DNA of 64,000 nt, taken from Dechloromonas aromatica (nom. nud.). Lineage in GTDB: Bacteria > Pseudomonadota > Gammaproteobacteria > Burkholderiales > Rhodocyclaceae. Location of the stretch: the NCBI GenBank assembly GCA_017848965.1, contig JAFIHA010000005.1:1-64000 (forward strand), given 5' to 3'. The notes beneath the pieces are model-generated. The model saw only the letters and a program-made list of their open reading frames with translations. It did no database searches and was not told the origin of the DNA. Position numbers and translations under genes: made by a program. Positions within the stretch are counted from its first letter, which is position 1, and the number at the start of each line of letters is the position of its first letter. Shown here one piece after another: positions 35,501 to 44,735 of the stretch.

Positions 35501-36067
35501 ATGAGCAACCCGAACCTTGAGCAACTGACCGCAGCACAGAAAGCCAACGCCGAAGTGATGACCGCCCTCATGCGCACCGCCTTCAACGGCCTCGAGCGCC
35601 TGACCGCGCTGAACATGGCGGCGACCCGCGAGTTCTTCAACACGACGGTTGCCAGCACCCAGCAACTACTCGCCGCCAAGGACGCCAACGCCGTCGCCAA
35701 GCTGGGCAGCGAACTGACCCAGCCGAGCACCGAGAAGCTGATGGACTATTCCCGCAGCCTCTATGACCTGGTCACCGAAATGCAGAAGGAAGTCACCTCG
35801 GTGATGGAAGCGCAGTACAGCAACTTCCAGCAGACCGCTGCCAGCGCGGTGGAAAAGGCCAAGACGGCGACGCCGGTCGGCGGCGACGTGTTCGCGGCGA
35901 CCATGCAGACCATGCTCGACGCCTCGACCAAGGCCTTCGGCCAGATGAACTCGATGGCCAAGCAGCTGTCCGACATCGCCGAAGCCAACATGCAGGCCGC
36001 CACCAAGGCAGCCGCGCCGGCCAAGACCAGCGCCACCGCCGCCGCCCGCAAGAGCGCCACCAAATAA
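35501..36067 (+). CDS. phaP: Phasin (second tandem copy)
   Basis: The 188-residue protein shares layout and sequence with the preceding phasin (AAQKANAEVMTALMRTAFNG, LERLTALNMAATREFFNTTV, SDIAEANMQAATKAA), indicating tandem duplication and divergence. The C-terminal Ala/Thr/Lys-rich stretch ends RKSATK. GGAGATAACG precedes the ATG. Confidence 0.93.
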   Translation: MSNPNLEQLTAAQKANAEVMTALMRTAFNGLERLTALNMAATREFFNTTVASTQQLLAAKDANAVAKLGSELTQPSTEKLMDYSRSLYDLVTEMQKEVTSVMEAQYSNFQQTAASAVEKAKTATPVGGDVFAATMQTMLDASTKAFGQMNSMAKQLSDIAEANMQAATKAAAPAKTSATAAARKSATK

Positions 36068-36094
36068 AACAGGCGCCACCCAACCCCAACCCCG

Positions 36095-36122
36095 AAAACC
36101 CGCGCCAGTCGCGGGTTTTTTA
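36095..36122 (+). terminator. Rho-independent terminator after second phasin
   Basis: AAAACCCGCG and CGCGGGTTTT form a perfect 10-bp stem with a CCAGT loop and run into a T-tract. It also precedes the end of the oppositely oriented YbaK gene and may act on both strands. Confidence 0.85.
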
Positions 36123-36133
36123 TTGCCTGGAAA

Positions 36134-36619
36134 TCAGTCCTGGCGGATGTCCTGCCAGTCGGCGGTGGTAATCGCGGCAAGCTCTGCCGGCGTCAGCGGA
36201 AACACCGAATACGGCGTGCCGCCGGCTGCCCAGACGCGCGTAAAGCGCAGCAGGTCGCGATCGAGCAACAGGCGCAGTGGTTGCGCGTGACCGAGCGGAG
36301 CGACGCCGCCGATGGCGTAGCCGGTTGCCGCACGGACGAAATCGGCATCGGCGCGACCGAGCTTCTCGCCAACCAGCGCCGCCACCTTGCGCTCGCAGAC
36401 GCGGTTGTCGCCGCTGGCGACGACCAGCACCGCCAGCCCGCTTTCCTTGCCACGAAAGACGATGGACTTGGCGATCTCGGCCACCGAACAGCCGATCGCC
36501 GCTGCCGCTTCGGCGCTGGTCCGGGTCGGCTGCTCGAATTCGACGACGCTTCCGGCCAGCCCGGCCTCGCTGAGCAGTTGCTGGGTCCGCTTCGCTGTCG
36601 CGTGTTCAGCCGGCTTCAT
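36134..36619 (-). CDS. YbaK/EbsC-family aminoacyl-tRNA deacylase
   Basis: The start at 36619 overlaps the upstream stop (ATGA) and gives 161 residues. The YbaK fold is indicated by AAAAIGCSVAEIAKSIVFRG, VVASGDNRVCERKVAALVG and GVAPLGHAQPLRLLLDRDLL. The family hydrolyses mischarged tRNAs (Cys-tRNA-Pro or others). Which tRNA is edited here is not evident. Confidence 0.9.
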   Translation of the reverse strand: MKPAEHATAKRTQQLLSEAGLAGSVVEFEQPTRTSAEAAAAIGCSVAEIAKSIVFRGKESGLAVLVVASGDNRVCERKVAALVGEKLGRADADFVRAATGYAIGGVAPLGHAQPLRLLLDRDLLRFTRVWAAGGTPYSVFPLTPAELAAITTADWQDIRQD

Positions 36620-37386
36620 GCGGCCTCCCGCCAGCGCCAGGTGATGCCGCGCTTTTCGATCTCGATGCGGATTTCCTCCATCGCCCGCTCGACCAGCGTC
36701 GGCGCGCCTTCGACGCCCAGCTCCAGGTGCCGGCGTTCCTGGCCGACCAGCGAGGGCAGCGAGAACAGGCGCAGGCTCGGGTAGGCGGCGACGATCCGCT
36801 CCATCAGGTCGAGCAGCGCGCTCTCGTAGGCGTTCGGCCCGGTGAGCAGGAAGGCCTTCTCGACTTTGTCGCCGACCGCCCTGAATTCGTCCCGGTAGAA
36901 GCTGTCGAGCGCCCACTCGATCATCGGATGTGCCATCTGCGGGAAGCCAGGCACGAAATAGTGGTCGTTGGCCATGAAACCCGGGATGCGGTTGAACGGG
37001 TTGGGCACGATGCGCACGCCGCGCGGGAAGGTGACCAGCAGCTTGCGCTGTTCGGTGATTTCCTCGTTGGCGAAACGCACCTTCAGTTCCTCGAAACCTT
37101 CCGGGTGCAGTTCAAGATCGACGCCGAGCGCCGCCGCCACCGCCTGCCGGGTGTGGTCATCGGGCGTGTTGCCGATGCCGCCGCAGGAAAAGACGACGTC
37201 GCCGGCGGCCATCGTGCGCTTGAAGGTAGCGGTCAGGCGCTGCCGGTCGTCGCCCAGGTATTCGACCCAGGACAGTTGCAGGCCGCGCGCGCCGAGCAGC
37301 TCGGCGATCTTCGCGAAGTGCTTGTCCTGGCGTTTGCCGGACAGGATTTCGTCGCCGATGATGACGGCGCCGAAGGTTCGACTCAT
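36616..37386 (-). CDS. CinA/MoaB-type molybdopterin-binding-domain protein
   Basis: The start at 37386 (MSRTFGAVIIGDEILSGKRQ) gives 256 residues. It has the MoCF_biosynth domain (GDEILSGKRQDKHF, FSCGGIGNTPDDHTRQAVA) and resembles the short CinA-like proteins without the PncC nicotinamide deamidase domain. Some relatives act as ADP-ribose or FAD pyrophosphatases; exact activity here is unknown. It overlaps both neighbours by 4 bp. Confidence 0.85.
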   Translation of the reverse strand: MSRTFGAVIIGDEILSGKRQDKHFAKIAELLGARGLQLSWVEYLGDDRQRLTATFKRTMAAGDVVFSCGGIGNTPDDHTRQAVAAALGVDLELHPEGFEELKVRFANEEITEQRKLLVTFPRGVRIVPNPFNRIPGFMANDHYFVPGFPQMAHPMIEWALDSFYRDEFRAVGDKVEKAFLLTGPNAYESALLDLMERIVAAYPSLRLFSLPSLVGQERRHLELGVEGAPTLVERAMEEIRIEIEKRGITWRWREAA

Positions 37387-38117
37387 GCTTGTTCTCCCTG
37401 AATGCTGACGATCGCGCCGCCACGCGAGCGGCGCAGGGCTTCCAGCCCGTAATGAACGAATGATAGCGCAGCCAGCGCCGGCACCAGCAGGCCGAGCACC
37501 GGCACATGGGCGAGCACCGCCATGACCAGGCCGAGCAGGAACAGCGGCAGCTTGTGCTGGGTACGCAGGCTGGCCCATTCGGCGTCGCTCGCGTGCAGCG
37601 ACAGCGCGTCGTAGGCGAAGGTGCGCCGATTGAGCCAGGCCATCAGCAGCAGCGGAATGAGCAGTGAGAAGCCGGGAATCAGCCACAGCGGGATGGTCGC
37701 CAACCAGGCGACGACGAAGATCAGCGCCGCCCCCAGGCTGTTGACCGTGGCGGCGACGAAGCTGTCGCGCCCCATGGTCGCCAGGTCTCGGTATTCGGTT
37801 TTCGACAGATATTTGAGCAGCAGCGGCATGATGACGATCGCCGCGAGCAGCGAGGCACACAAATAGGCGACGGCGAAGATCGCCAGCCAGCCGCCCAGCC
37901 AGGCCAGGAAGGTGGCCAGCCAGACCAGCCCCCAGGCGGCGAGCCAGGTCATCGGCGGCAGCACAAGTAGTTGCTCGGCCAGCCAGCCCAGCCCCCACAG
38001 CGCCAGCGTCACCGAGAGCAGCATGGCGGCCAATGCCGGCAACAACAGGTACAACCAGACCCGACCGGCACGCAGGTCGGCCAACGAACGGCCCAAGGCC
38101 AGAACCACGAGTTCCAT
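37383..38117 (-). CDS. EI24/CysZ-like membrane protein
   Basis: The ATG at 38117 is 7 nt behind GGAAGG and gives 244 residues; a GTG one codon upstream is an alternative. The protein has about six hydrophobic helices and the EI24 family pattern (LPALAAMLLSVTLALWGLGW, LWLIPGFSLLIPLLLMAWLN, RTFAYDALSLHASDAEWASL). CysZ relatives take up sulfate; most bacterial EI24 proteins are uncharacterised. Confidence 0.85.
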   Translation of the reverse strand: MELVVLALGRSLADLRAGRVWLYLLLPALAAMLLSVTLALWGLGWLAEQLLVLPPMTWLAAWGLVWLATFLAWLGGWLAIFAVAYLCASLLAAIVIMPLLLKYLSKTEYRDLATMGRDSFVAATVNSLGAALIFVVAWLATIPLWLIPGFSLLIPLLLMAWLNRRTFAYDALSLHASDAEWASLRTQHKLPLFLLGLVMAVLAHVPVLGLLVPALAALSFVHYGLEALRRSRGGAIVSIQGEQA

Positions 38118-38210
38118 CACGGCACCTTCCGGAAAGCGGACGCAGGCGTCATTTTAAAGTTTTTGCCGCCCTCGCCGTAGAACTGCCATTGCCTCTGTTT
38201 TCCCGTCCCG

Positions 38211-38924
38211 ATGAACCTGCCGTCCTTGTCCGCCAGCCAAACGATCGCCTTGTCTTCGACCAGGACCCGCGATGTCTGGGCAGAACGCCAGGAAGAGCGA
38301 TGGCAGAACATGCAGGAAGGCCTGCGCCGCCTGCGCGCCATACCCAGCCCAAAGGACACCGCGAAGGCGCATGCCGCATCCCGGGTCGAGCAATTGAAGG
38401 AGAGAATCAAGCAGTTGCGGGCGATGTTGATCGGCCTGCCACCGGAACAGGCCAAGGCTATTCTTCGGCAGATTTCGACGATCGCCAAGGAACTCGCCGG
38501 CATGGCCAAGGTGGCGGGCGGCGACAGCGGCGGCGCTGCTGCCGGGACGACTGGCGCCGCCATCGCCAGTTCGCCCCCTTCGTCCGAATCGACGACGGTC
38601 GAAGAAAGCCCGGAGCGTGCGCCGGCTGCCTCGGCGGCAAGCGAGCCGGCGGCGAATGATGCCGGCGACGACAAGTCCTTGCGCGACAAACTGGAGGAAG
38701 TGGCCAAGCAGTTGAAGGCACTGCTCGAACAGGCCAAGGCCCGGATGCGCAAGGCCCACCAGCGGGAAGATGACGAGTTCAGAGCGGCGGAAAATGCGCT
38801 GCACCAGGTCGATACCGCGCTCAAGGGCGGCGGCGACCTCTATGGCGGACTCGGTGCCGCCGCCGGGATGGCGCCGACGCTGACGCTGAGCAGCATCGCC
38901 GGCAGCATCAGCGTCATGGCCTGA
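38211..38924 (+). CDS. Orphan coiled-coil protein with Ser/Ala-rich linker
   Basis: The 237-residue protein is not recognised. Residues 20-95 are predicted helical (DVWAERQEERWQNMQEGLRR, EQLKERIKQLRAMLIGLPPE), residues 96-150 are a Gly/Ala/Ser/Pro linker, residues 153-190 form a Lys/Glu/Leu coiled coil and the end is Gly-rich and hydrophobic. There is no signal peptide. It is divergent from the EI24 gene and ends 1 bp before the hrpA stop. The reverse strand is also open here, so coding sense rests on composition and the clean ATG. Confidence 0.55.
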   Translation: MNLPSLSASQTIALSSTRTRDVWAERQEERWQNMQEGLRRLRAIPSPKDTAKAHAASRVEQLKERIKQLRAMLIGLPPEQAKAILRQISTIAKELAGMAKVAGGDSGGAAAGTTGAAIASSPPSSESTTVEESPERAPAASAASEPAANDAGDDKSLRDKLEEVAKQLKALLEQAKARMRKAHQREDDEFRAAENALHQVDTALKGGGDLYGGLGAAAGMAPTLTLSSIAGSISVMA

Positions 38925-38925
38925 C

Positions 38926-41900
38926 TCAGCGAGCCATCCCTTCCCATTGCTTCTGCAGCCGCTTCACCGACACCGGCACCGGCGTGCGCAACTCCTGCGC
39001 GTAGAGGCCGACGCGTAGTTCTTCCAGCAGCCAGCGGAACTGCTCGATTTGCGGGTCGACCGAACCCATCTTCGCCAACTGGATCGCCCGCCGCTCGTAG
39101 TTGGTCCATAGCGGCGCGTACTCGGCCATCAATTGCGCGTCGCGGGCGGGGTTGGCCTTGAGCTTGTCGAGCCGCACGCCAACCGCCTTCAGGTAGCGCG
39201 GGTAGTGCTGCAGACGCTCGAAGGGCGTGTCGACGACGAAGTTCTTGCCGATCAGCCGCTTCAACTGCGCCTCGATGTCGGCGACGGCCGCCGCGTGCGC
39301 CTTGAACGCCGGCAATTTCTTGACCGCCGCCTGCCATTCGCTGAGCACGGTGCCGACCAGGCGGCAGACTTCCTGCATGATCAGCCCGAGCCGCGCCTTG
39401 GCCTCGGCACAACGTGCCTTGAAGGCGTCCGGTGTGGTCGGCAGCGGTTCGGTCAGGCAGGCACGCTCGAAGGTCAGTTCAACGAGCTGCCGCTTCAGGT
39501 CGTCGCTGCTGCCCAGCGCCATGAACTGCATCGCCATCTGGGTCAGGCCGGGGACGTTCTTGTCGAAGTACTTCACCTGCTCCTTGAACTGCAGCATGAA
39601 CAGGCGCGACAAGCCTTTGCGGTGCGCGTCGGCGGCTTCCTCGGCGGAATCGAAGACTTTCAGGCTGACCGTTTCACCATCGTCGATCAGCGCCGGATAG
39701 CCGATCACGGTTTGTTTCCCGACCGGGACTTCCATCAGCTCCGGCAGTTCGCCGAAGGTCCAGTCGGTCAGTTGGGTGTATTCGGACGGCGTTTCGTGCA
39801 GGTCGGCGAATTCCTCCTTGGCTTCCCTGCCCCATTCGCCGCGTAGCGCGACCAGGCTGCGGTTCATGTCGAGTTGCCGGCCGTGCTCGTCGATCAGCTT
39901 GTAGTTCATCGAGAAGTGCGGCGGCAGCGCGTCGGGGCGGAAGGCGTCGGGCGTCACCGCCCAGCCGCGCGCGTTCAGCCCGCGCGCTTCGAGGATGAAT
40001 TCGATCAGCGGATTGATGATGCCCTGGTTGAGCTTGCGGTCGTTGCCTTCGACAGCGGCCAGGAATTCCTCGACGAATTCCGGCACCGGCACCAGCTTGG
40101 CGCGGATTTTCTGCGGCAGCGTCTTGATCAACTGCACCAGTTTTTCCTTGATCAAGCCCGGCACCAGCCATTCCATGCGCGCCGCCGGAATCTGGTTGAG
40201 CTGCGCCAATGGCAGCGTCAGCGTCACGCCGTCCCTCGGCGAGCCCGGCTCGAAGTGATAAGTGAGCGCACACTCCACACCACCGGCCTTGAGCCTGTGC
40301 GGGAAGGCCTCGGTGGTGACGCCGGCCGCCGAGTGGCGCATCAGGTCGTCCTTGGCCAGGAACAGCAGCTTCGGGTTGTCCTGCTCGGCGCTCTTGCGCC
40401 AGTGGTCGAAGGTGGCGCCGTTGTGGATGTCTTCCGGAATCAGGTGGTCGTAGAAGGCGAAGATCAGTTCGTCATCGACCAGCACGTCCTGGCGGCGCTG
40501 CTTGTGCTCGATCTTCTCGATCTCGCGGATCTGCTTCTGGTTGTGCTGGAAGAAGGGCCAGCGCTTGGCAAACGACTCCTCGATCTCCTCGGCAACCAGC
40601 CCCTGACGGATGAAGATCTCGCGCGCCTCGGCCGGCGCCAGCGGGCCGTAATGGATGCGTCGCTTGGGGTTGATGACGATTCCGTAGAGCGTCGTCCGTT
40701 CCCAGCCGGCAACCTGCATCGCCTTCTTTTCCCAGTGCGGATCGAAGTACTGGCGCTTGATCAGGTGAGCGCCCACTTTCTCGATCCAGGCATCCTCGAT
40801 GCGCGCGACGCAGCGCCCGAACAGGCGCGTCGTCTCGGTGATCTCGGCGGCCATGATCCACTTCCCGGCCTTTTTCTGCAGCGGTGACGACGGATGGATG
40901 AGGAAGCGGATGCCGCGCGCGCCGAGGTAGTAGCCGGACTCGTCCGACTTGCAGCCGATATTGCCGAGCAGGCCGGAGAGCAACGCCATGTGGATGGCGT
41001 CGTAGGTACCGGGAAGGTCGTTTTCCTTCCAGCCGAGTTCGGTCACCATCGCATGCAACTGGCCATGCACCTCGCGCCATTCGCGCAGGCGCAGGTAGGA
41101 GAGGAAGTGCGCATGGCAGGTATCGACCAGCGACTTGTTCGATTTCTTGTGCTCGACGGCGTTCTGGAACCAGGTCCACAGCTTCACCCAGCTGAGGAAT
41201 TCCGACTTCTCGTCGGCGAACAGCTTGTGCTTCTCGTCGGCCGCCTGCTGGCGTTCCTGCGGCCGCTCGCGCGGGTCCTGCGTGGACAGCCCGGCGGCGA
41301 TCACCAGCACTTCCTTGAGGCAGCCGAGGTCGCGCGCGGCGACCAGCATGCGACCGATGCGCGGATCAAGCGGCAGTTTCGCCAGCGCCTCGCCGACCTT
41401 GGTCAGGCGGTTTTCGTCGTCGAGCGCGCCGAGTTCCTGCAACAGCGCATAGCCGTCGCTGATCGCCTTGGCCGGCGGCGGCTCGATGAAGGGGAAGCTC
41501 TCGACGTCGGTCAGGCGCAGCGACTTCATGCGCAGGATGACGCCGGCCAGCGAGGAACGCAGGATTTCCGGATCTGTGAACGGCGGCCGCGCGTTGAAAT
41601 CGGCCTCGTCGTACAAACGGATGCAGACGCCGGCGGCGACGCGGCCGCAACGGCCGGCGCGCTGACGCGCCGCCGCCTGCGAAATCTTCTCGACCTGCAA
41701 CTGCTCGACCTTGTTGCGGTAGGAGTAGCGCTTGACCCGCGCCAGGCCGGTGTCGATGACGTAGCGGATACCCGGCACGGTCAGTGAGGTTTCAGCGACG
41801 TTGGTGGCCAGCACGATGCGCCGCTGGCCGCCCGAAGGCTTGAAGATGCGGTCCTGCTCGCCGGCCGACAGGCGCGAGAACAGCGGCAGGATTTCCGGCG

Positions 41901-42870
41901 CGTGCGCGCTGCTCAGGCCGGGTCTAGCCAAGGCATGCTTGCGCAGTGCCTCCGCCGCCTCGCGGATTTCGCGCTCGCCTGGCAGGAAGACGAGGATGTC
42001 GCCGGAACCCAGCCGGGCCAGTTCGTCGGCGGCGTCGACAATGGCATCGTAGAGGTCGCGCTCGTCGTCCTTCTTGTCGATGTCCTCGACCGGGCGATGG
42101 CGCACCTCGACCGGATACAGGCGGCCGGACACCTCGATCACCGGGGCGCCATTGAAATGCTGCGAGAAGCGCTCGGCGTCGATGGTCGCCGAGGTAATGA
42201 TCACTTTCAGGTCCGGCCGGCGCGGCAGCAGCTGCTTCAGGTAGCCGAGCAGGAAATCAATGTTGAGGCTACGCTCGTGCGCCTCGTCGATGATGATCGC
42301 CTCGTAGGCGTTGAGGTAAGGATCACTTTGCGACTCGGCGAGCAGGATGCCGTCGGTCATCAGCTTGACCCAGCTCTCCGGCGTCGACTTGTCGTGGAAG
42401 CGGATTTTCACGCCGACGCCGGCGCCGACCTGCGTCTTCAGTTCCTGCGCCAACCGCGTCGCCACCGACCGCGCGGCCAGCCGGCGCGGCTGCGTGTGGC
42501 CGATCAGGCCGCGCGCGCCGATGCCGAGATCGAGGCAAATCTTCGGCAACTGCGTCGTCTTGCCCGAGCCGGTTTCACCGCAGACGATGACCACTTGGTG
42601 CCTGGCGATCAGCTTGGCGATCTCGTCGCGCCGCTCGTTGACCGGCAGGTCGGGCTGAAATTCCGGTTGCGGCAGCTTGCCGCGCCGTTCGGCGACGGCG
42701 GACTGCGACGTGGCGAGCAGCTTTTCGAGATCGGCCTGGAGTTTTTGCCGCTTGTCGCCGGTCGACCGTGGCAGTTCGCGCTGCAGCGCGCGCAGGCGGC
42801 GGGCATCGGCGGTCAGGGTAGACAGGGAAACGTCGTCGCGCGACGCGGGCTTGCGGAAGTTGGCGGACAT
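38926..42870 (-). CDS. hrpA: ATP-dependent RNA helicase HrpA
   Basis: The 1314-residue protein has the size and motif set of HrpA: Walker A CGETGSGKTTQLPKICLDLG (about 97), TQPRRLAA, DEAH box IIIDEAHERSLNIDFLLGYL, SAT in VIITSATID, motif V TNVAETSLTVPGI and motif VI QRAGRCGR, followed by HA2, OB-fold and the long DUF3418 C-terminus. It remodels RNA and rescues stalled ribosomes. No Shine-Dalgarno precedes the ATG, and a TATAAT -10 ends 7 nt upstream, so the mRNA may be leaderless. Confidence 0.97.
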   Translation of the reverse strand: MSANFRKPASRDDVSLSTLTADARRLRALQRELPRSTGDKRQKLQADLEKLLATSQSAVAERRGKLPQPEFQPDLPVNERRDEIAKLIARHQVVIVCGETGSGKTTQLPKICLDLGIGARGLIGHTQPRRLAARSVATRLAQELKTQVGAGVGVKIRFHDKSTPESWVKLMTDGILLAESQSDPYLNAYEAIIIDEAHERSLNIDFLLGYLKQLLPRRPDLKVIITSATIDAERFSQHFNGAPVIEVSGRLYPVEVRHRPVEDIDKKDDERDLYDAIVDAADELARLGSGDILVFLPGEREIREAAEALRKHALARPGLSSAHAPEILPLFSRLSAGEQDRIFKPSGGQRRIVLATNVAETSLTVPGIRYVIDTGLARVKRYSYRNKVEQLQVEKISQAAARQRAGRCGRVAAGVCIRLYDEADFNARPPFTDPEILRSSLAGVILRMKSLRLTDVESFPFIEPPPAKAISDGYALLQELGALDDENRLTKVGEALAKLPLDPRIGRMLVAARDLGCLKEVLVIAAGLSTQDPRERPQERQQAADEKHKLFADEKSEFLSWVKLWTWFQNAVEHKKSNKSLVDTCHAHFLSYLRLREWREVHGQLHAMVTELGWKENDLPGTYDAIHMALLSGLLGNIGCKSDESGYYLGARGIRFLIHPSSPLQKKAGKWIMAAEITETTRLFGRCVARIEDAWIEKVGAHLIKRQYFDPHWEKKAMQVAGWERTTLYGIVINPKRRIHYGPLAPAEAREIFIRQGLVAEEIEESFAKRWPFFQHNQKQIREIEKIEHKQRRQDVLVDDELIFAFYDHLIPEDIHNGATFDHWRKSAEQDNPKLLFLAKDDLMRHSAAGVTTEAFPHRLKAGGVECALTYHFEPGSPRDGVTLTLPLAQLNQIPAARMEWLVPGLIKEKLVQLIKTLPQKIRAKLVPVPEFVEEFLAAVEGNDRKLNQGIINPLIEFILEARGLNARGWAVTPDAFRPDALPPHFSMNYKLIDEHGRQLDMNRSLVALRGEWGREAKEEFADLHETPSEYTQLTDWTFGELPELMEVPVGKQTVIGYPALIDDGETVSLKVFDSAEEAADAHRKGLSRLFMLQFKEQVKYFDKNVPGLTQMAMQFMALGSSDDLKRQLVELTFERACLTEPLPTTPDAFKARCAEAKARLGLIMQEVCRLVGTVLSEWQAAVKKLPAFKAHAAAVADIEAQLKRLIGKNFVVDTPFERLQHYPRYLKAVGVRLDKLKANPARDAQLMAEYAPLWTNYERRAIQLAKMGSVDPQIEQFRWLLEELRVGLYAQELRTPVPVSVKRLQKQWEGMAR

Positions 42871-42871
42871 G

Positions 42872-42890
42872 GGGCGAATTATATTCGCCC
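42872..42890. promoter_or_regulatory. Palindrome containing the hrpA -10
   Basis: GGGCGAAT and ATTCGCCC are perfect arms around TAT. The minus strand reads TATAAT at 42883-42878, 7 nt before the hrpA ATG. The palindrome may be an operator over this promoter. Confidence 0.45.
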
Positions 42891-43043
42891 GACGAGGCGG
42901 ACAGACTGGCGCGATCCCGCTCCTCAGCCGGAAAGATGGTCATCTAAGCAAGATCACGTATCGACAGGTCAGCCAGGATGTCATACTCTTGTCGCCAGAA
43001 AATGCAAAGCTGAAAAAATCAGCAAACGCTTGGAGACAAAATC

Positions 43044-44672
43044 GTGAATTTATTTAGTTTTGCCAGCATGAAGGGGCGCCTGACCCTGTCCGTCCTGGTC
43101 GCCCTGCTTGGCCTGATCCTGCTCGGCACCTTTCAGGTTCTGCACTTGCGCGCACAACTGCTCGAAGACCGCAAGGCGACGCTGAACGCTGCCATCGACA
43201 TCGCCACGAGCACGATCAAGGCTTTTCAGGAACAGGAAGCGAAAGGCGAACTCAGCCGCGAGCAGGCGCAGAAGCACGCGACCGACGCGCTGCGCGGCAT
43301 GCGCTACCTCGGACCGGAGTACTTTTACGTTTACGACAGCAAGGGCATGAACGTCATGCATCCGGTCCGTCCGGAATACGTCGGCAAGAGTCACTGGGAC
43401 CGCCAGGACAAGCAAGGCAACTACACTGTCCGCGACCTGGTCAAGACCGCACTCGACAAGACCGGCTTCACCGAAACACAGACCGCCAAGCCAGGCAGCG
43501 AGGTCTTGGTGCCCAAGCTGCAGCGCGTCGAGCACTTCGCGCCGTGGGACTGGGTGGTCGGCACCGGGCTCTACATCGACGACCTTGACGCACTGTTCTA
43601 CCGGCAACTGCGCAACGTCGGCATGGTCATCGCACTGATCCTCGTGCTGGTCGGTGGCATCACCTGGTGGGTGGCGCGCTCGCTGCTCGCCCAGATCGGC
43701 GGCGAACCGGCGCTGGCAGTGGCGACGATGAGCCAGGTCGCAGCCGGCGACCTGACAGTCTCGATCAAGAACGCGCGGCCGGGTAGTTTGCTCGGCGAAC
43801 TCAATCTGCTGGTCGAATCCCTGCGCCGGATGATGGCAAATATTTCGCAAAACGCCGCTCAGGTGGCGAACGCGGCCCAGGAGATCTCCGACACCTCGGC
43901 CCGCGTTGCCGTCGCTGCCTCGGCCCAGACCGACGCAACGCAGACGATGGCGGCGGCGATGGAAGAATTGACCGTCTCGATCACCCACGTTTCCAGCAAT
44001 GCCGGCGAAACCGAGGAACATGCCAGCAGCGCCGCCGAACTCGCCGTCCAGGGCGAACGCAGCGTCGAAACCGTCGCCGCCAATATCGCGACCATGGCCG
44101 GAACCGTCGGCGAAGCCGCCGAGAAGGTGCGCACGCTGTCGGCCAACGCCCAGGAAGTCGCGCGCATCGCTTCGGTGATCAAGGACATCGCCGGCCAGAC
44201 CAACCTGCTCGCGCTCAACGCCGCGATCGAGGCTGCCCGCGCCGGCGAACAGGGGCGCGGCTTCGCGGTCGTCGCCGACGAAGTGCGCGTCCTCGCCGAA
44301 CGCACCGAGAAGGCAACGCTCGAAATCTCCGGTGTCGTCGAGCGGATTCAGGGCGAAACGCTCAACGCCGCCCGGGTCATGGACGCCGCCCTGCCGGAAG
44401 CGGAGCAGGCACGCGCGACCGCCAGCGACACAACGGAACTGCTGCACCGCATCGCCGAAGGCTCACGGGCGGCCCAGAGCCTGGTTCGCGATGTCGCCGC
44501 ATCGACCCGCGAGCAAAGCGAGGCGAGCACCTCGCTGGCCCAGCAGGTCGAACGCATCGCCAATCAGGTCGAAGATACCGGCACGAGCATGCGCACCACG
44601 GCCCAGGCCGCCCAGTCGTTGCTCGACACCGCGCGCAATCTGAGCGCCGAGACGGCCAGGTTCCGGGTCTGA
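43044..44672 (+). CDS. Methyl-accepting chemotaxis protein with single-Cache sensor
   Basis: GTG at 43044 with GGAG 8 nt upstream gives 542 residues. A transmembrane segment (11-31) is followed by an sCache_2 periplasmic domain (about 40-185; [36 protein letters not shown]), a second transmembrane segment (192-215), HAMP and a signalling domain with the tip [20 protein letters not shown]. sCache_2 receptors often detect short carboxylates. It carries no C-terminal CheR-binding pentapeptide. Confidence 0.93.
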   Translation: MNLFSFASMKGRLTLSVLVALLGLILLGTFQVLHLRAQLLEDRKATLNAAIDIATSTIKAFQEQEAKGELSREQAQKHATDALRGMRYLGPEYFYVYDSKGMNVMHPVRPEYVGKSHWDRQDKQGNYTVRDLVKTALDKTGFTETQTAKPGSEVLVPKLQRVEHFAPWDWVVGTGLYIDDLDALFYRQLRNVGMVIALILVLVGGITWWVARSLLAQIGGEPALAVATMSQVAAGDLTVSIKNARPGSLLGELNLLVESLRRMMANISQNAAQVANAAQEISDTSARVAVAASAQTDATQTMAAAMEELTVSITHVSSNAGETEEHASSAAELAVQGERSVETVAANIATMAGTVGEAAEKVRTLSANAQEVARIASVIKDIAGQTNLLALNAAIEAARAGEQGRGFAVVADEVRVLAERTEKATLEISGVVERIQGETLNAARVMDAALPEAEQARATASDTTELLHRIAEGSRAAQSLVRDVAASTREQSEASTSLAQQVERIANQVEDTGTSMRTTAQAAQSLLDTARNLSAETARFRV

Positions 44673-44700
44673 CGGACAGCCGCCGGCGTTACTCGCCCGT

Positions 44701-44731
44701 TATAATCCGCGGACTCGAATCCGCGGATTAT
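44701..44731 (+). promoter_or_regulatory. -10 element inside an 11-bp inverted repeat, upstream of the nuclease gene
   Basis: TATAAT (44701-44706) is part of a perfect inverted repeat, ATAATCCGCGG (44702-44712) and CCGCGGATTAT (44721-44731), with an 8-bp spacer. The repeat ends 4 bp before the ATG at 44736. It could be a repressor site or an mRNA hairpin that controls translation. No clear -35 is seen. Confidence 0.5.
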
Positions 44732-44735
44732 TGTC

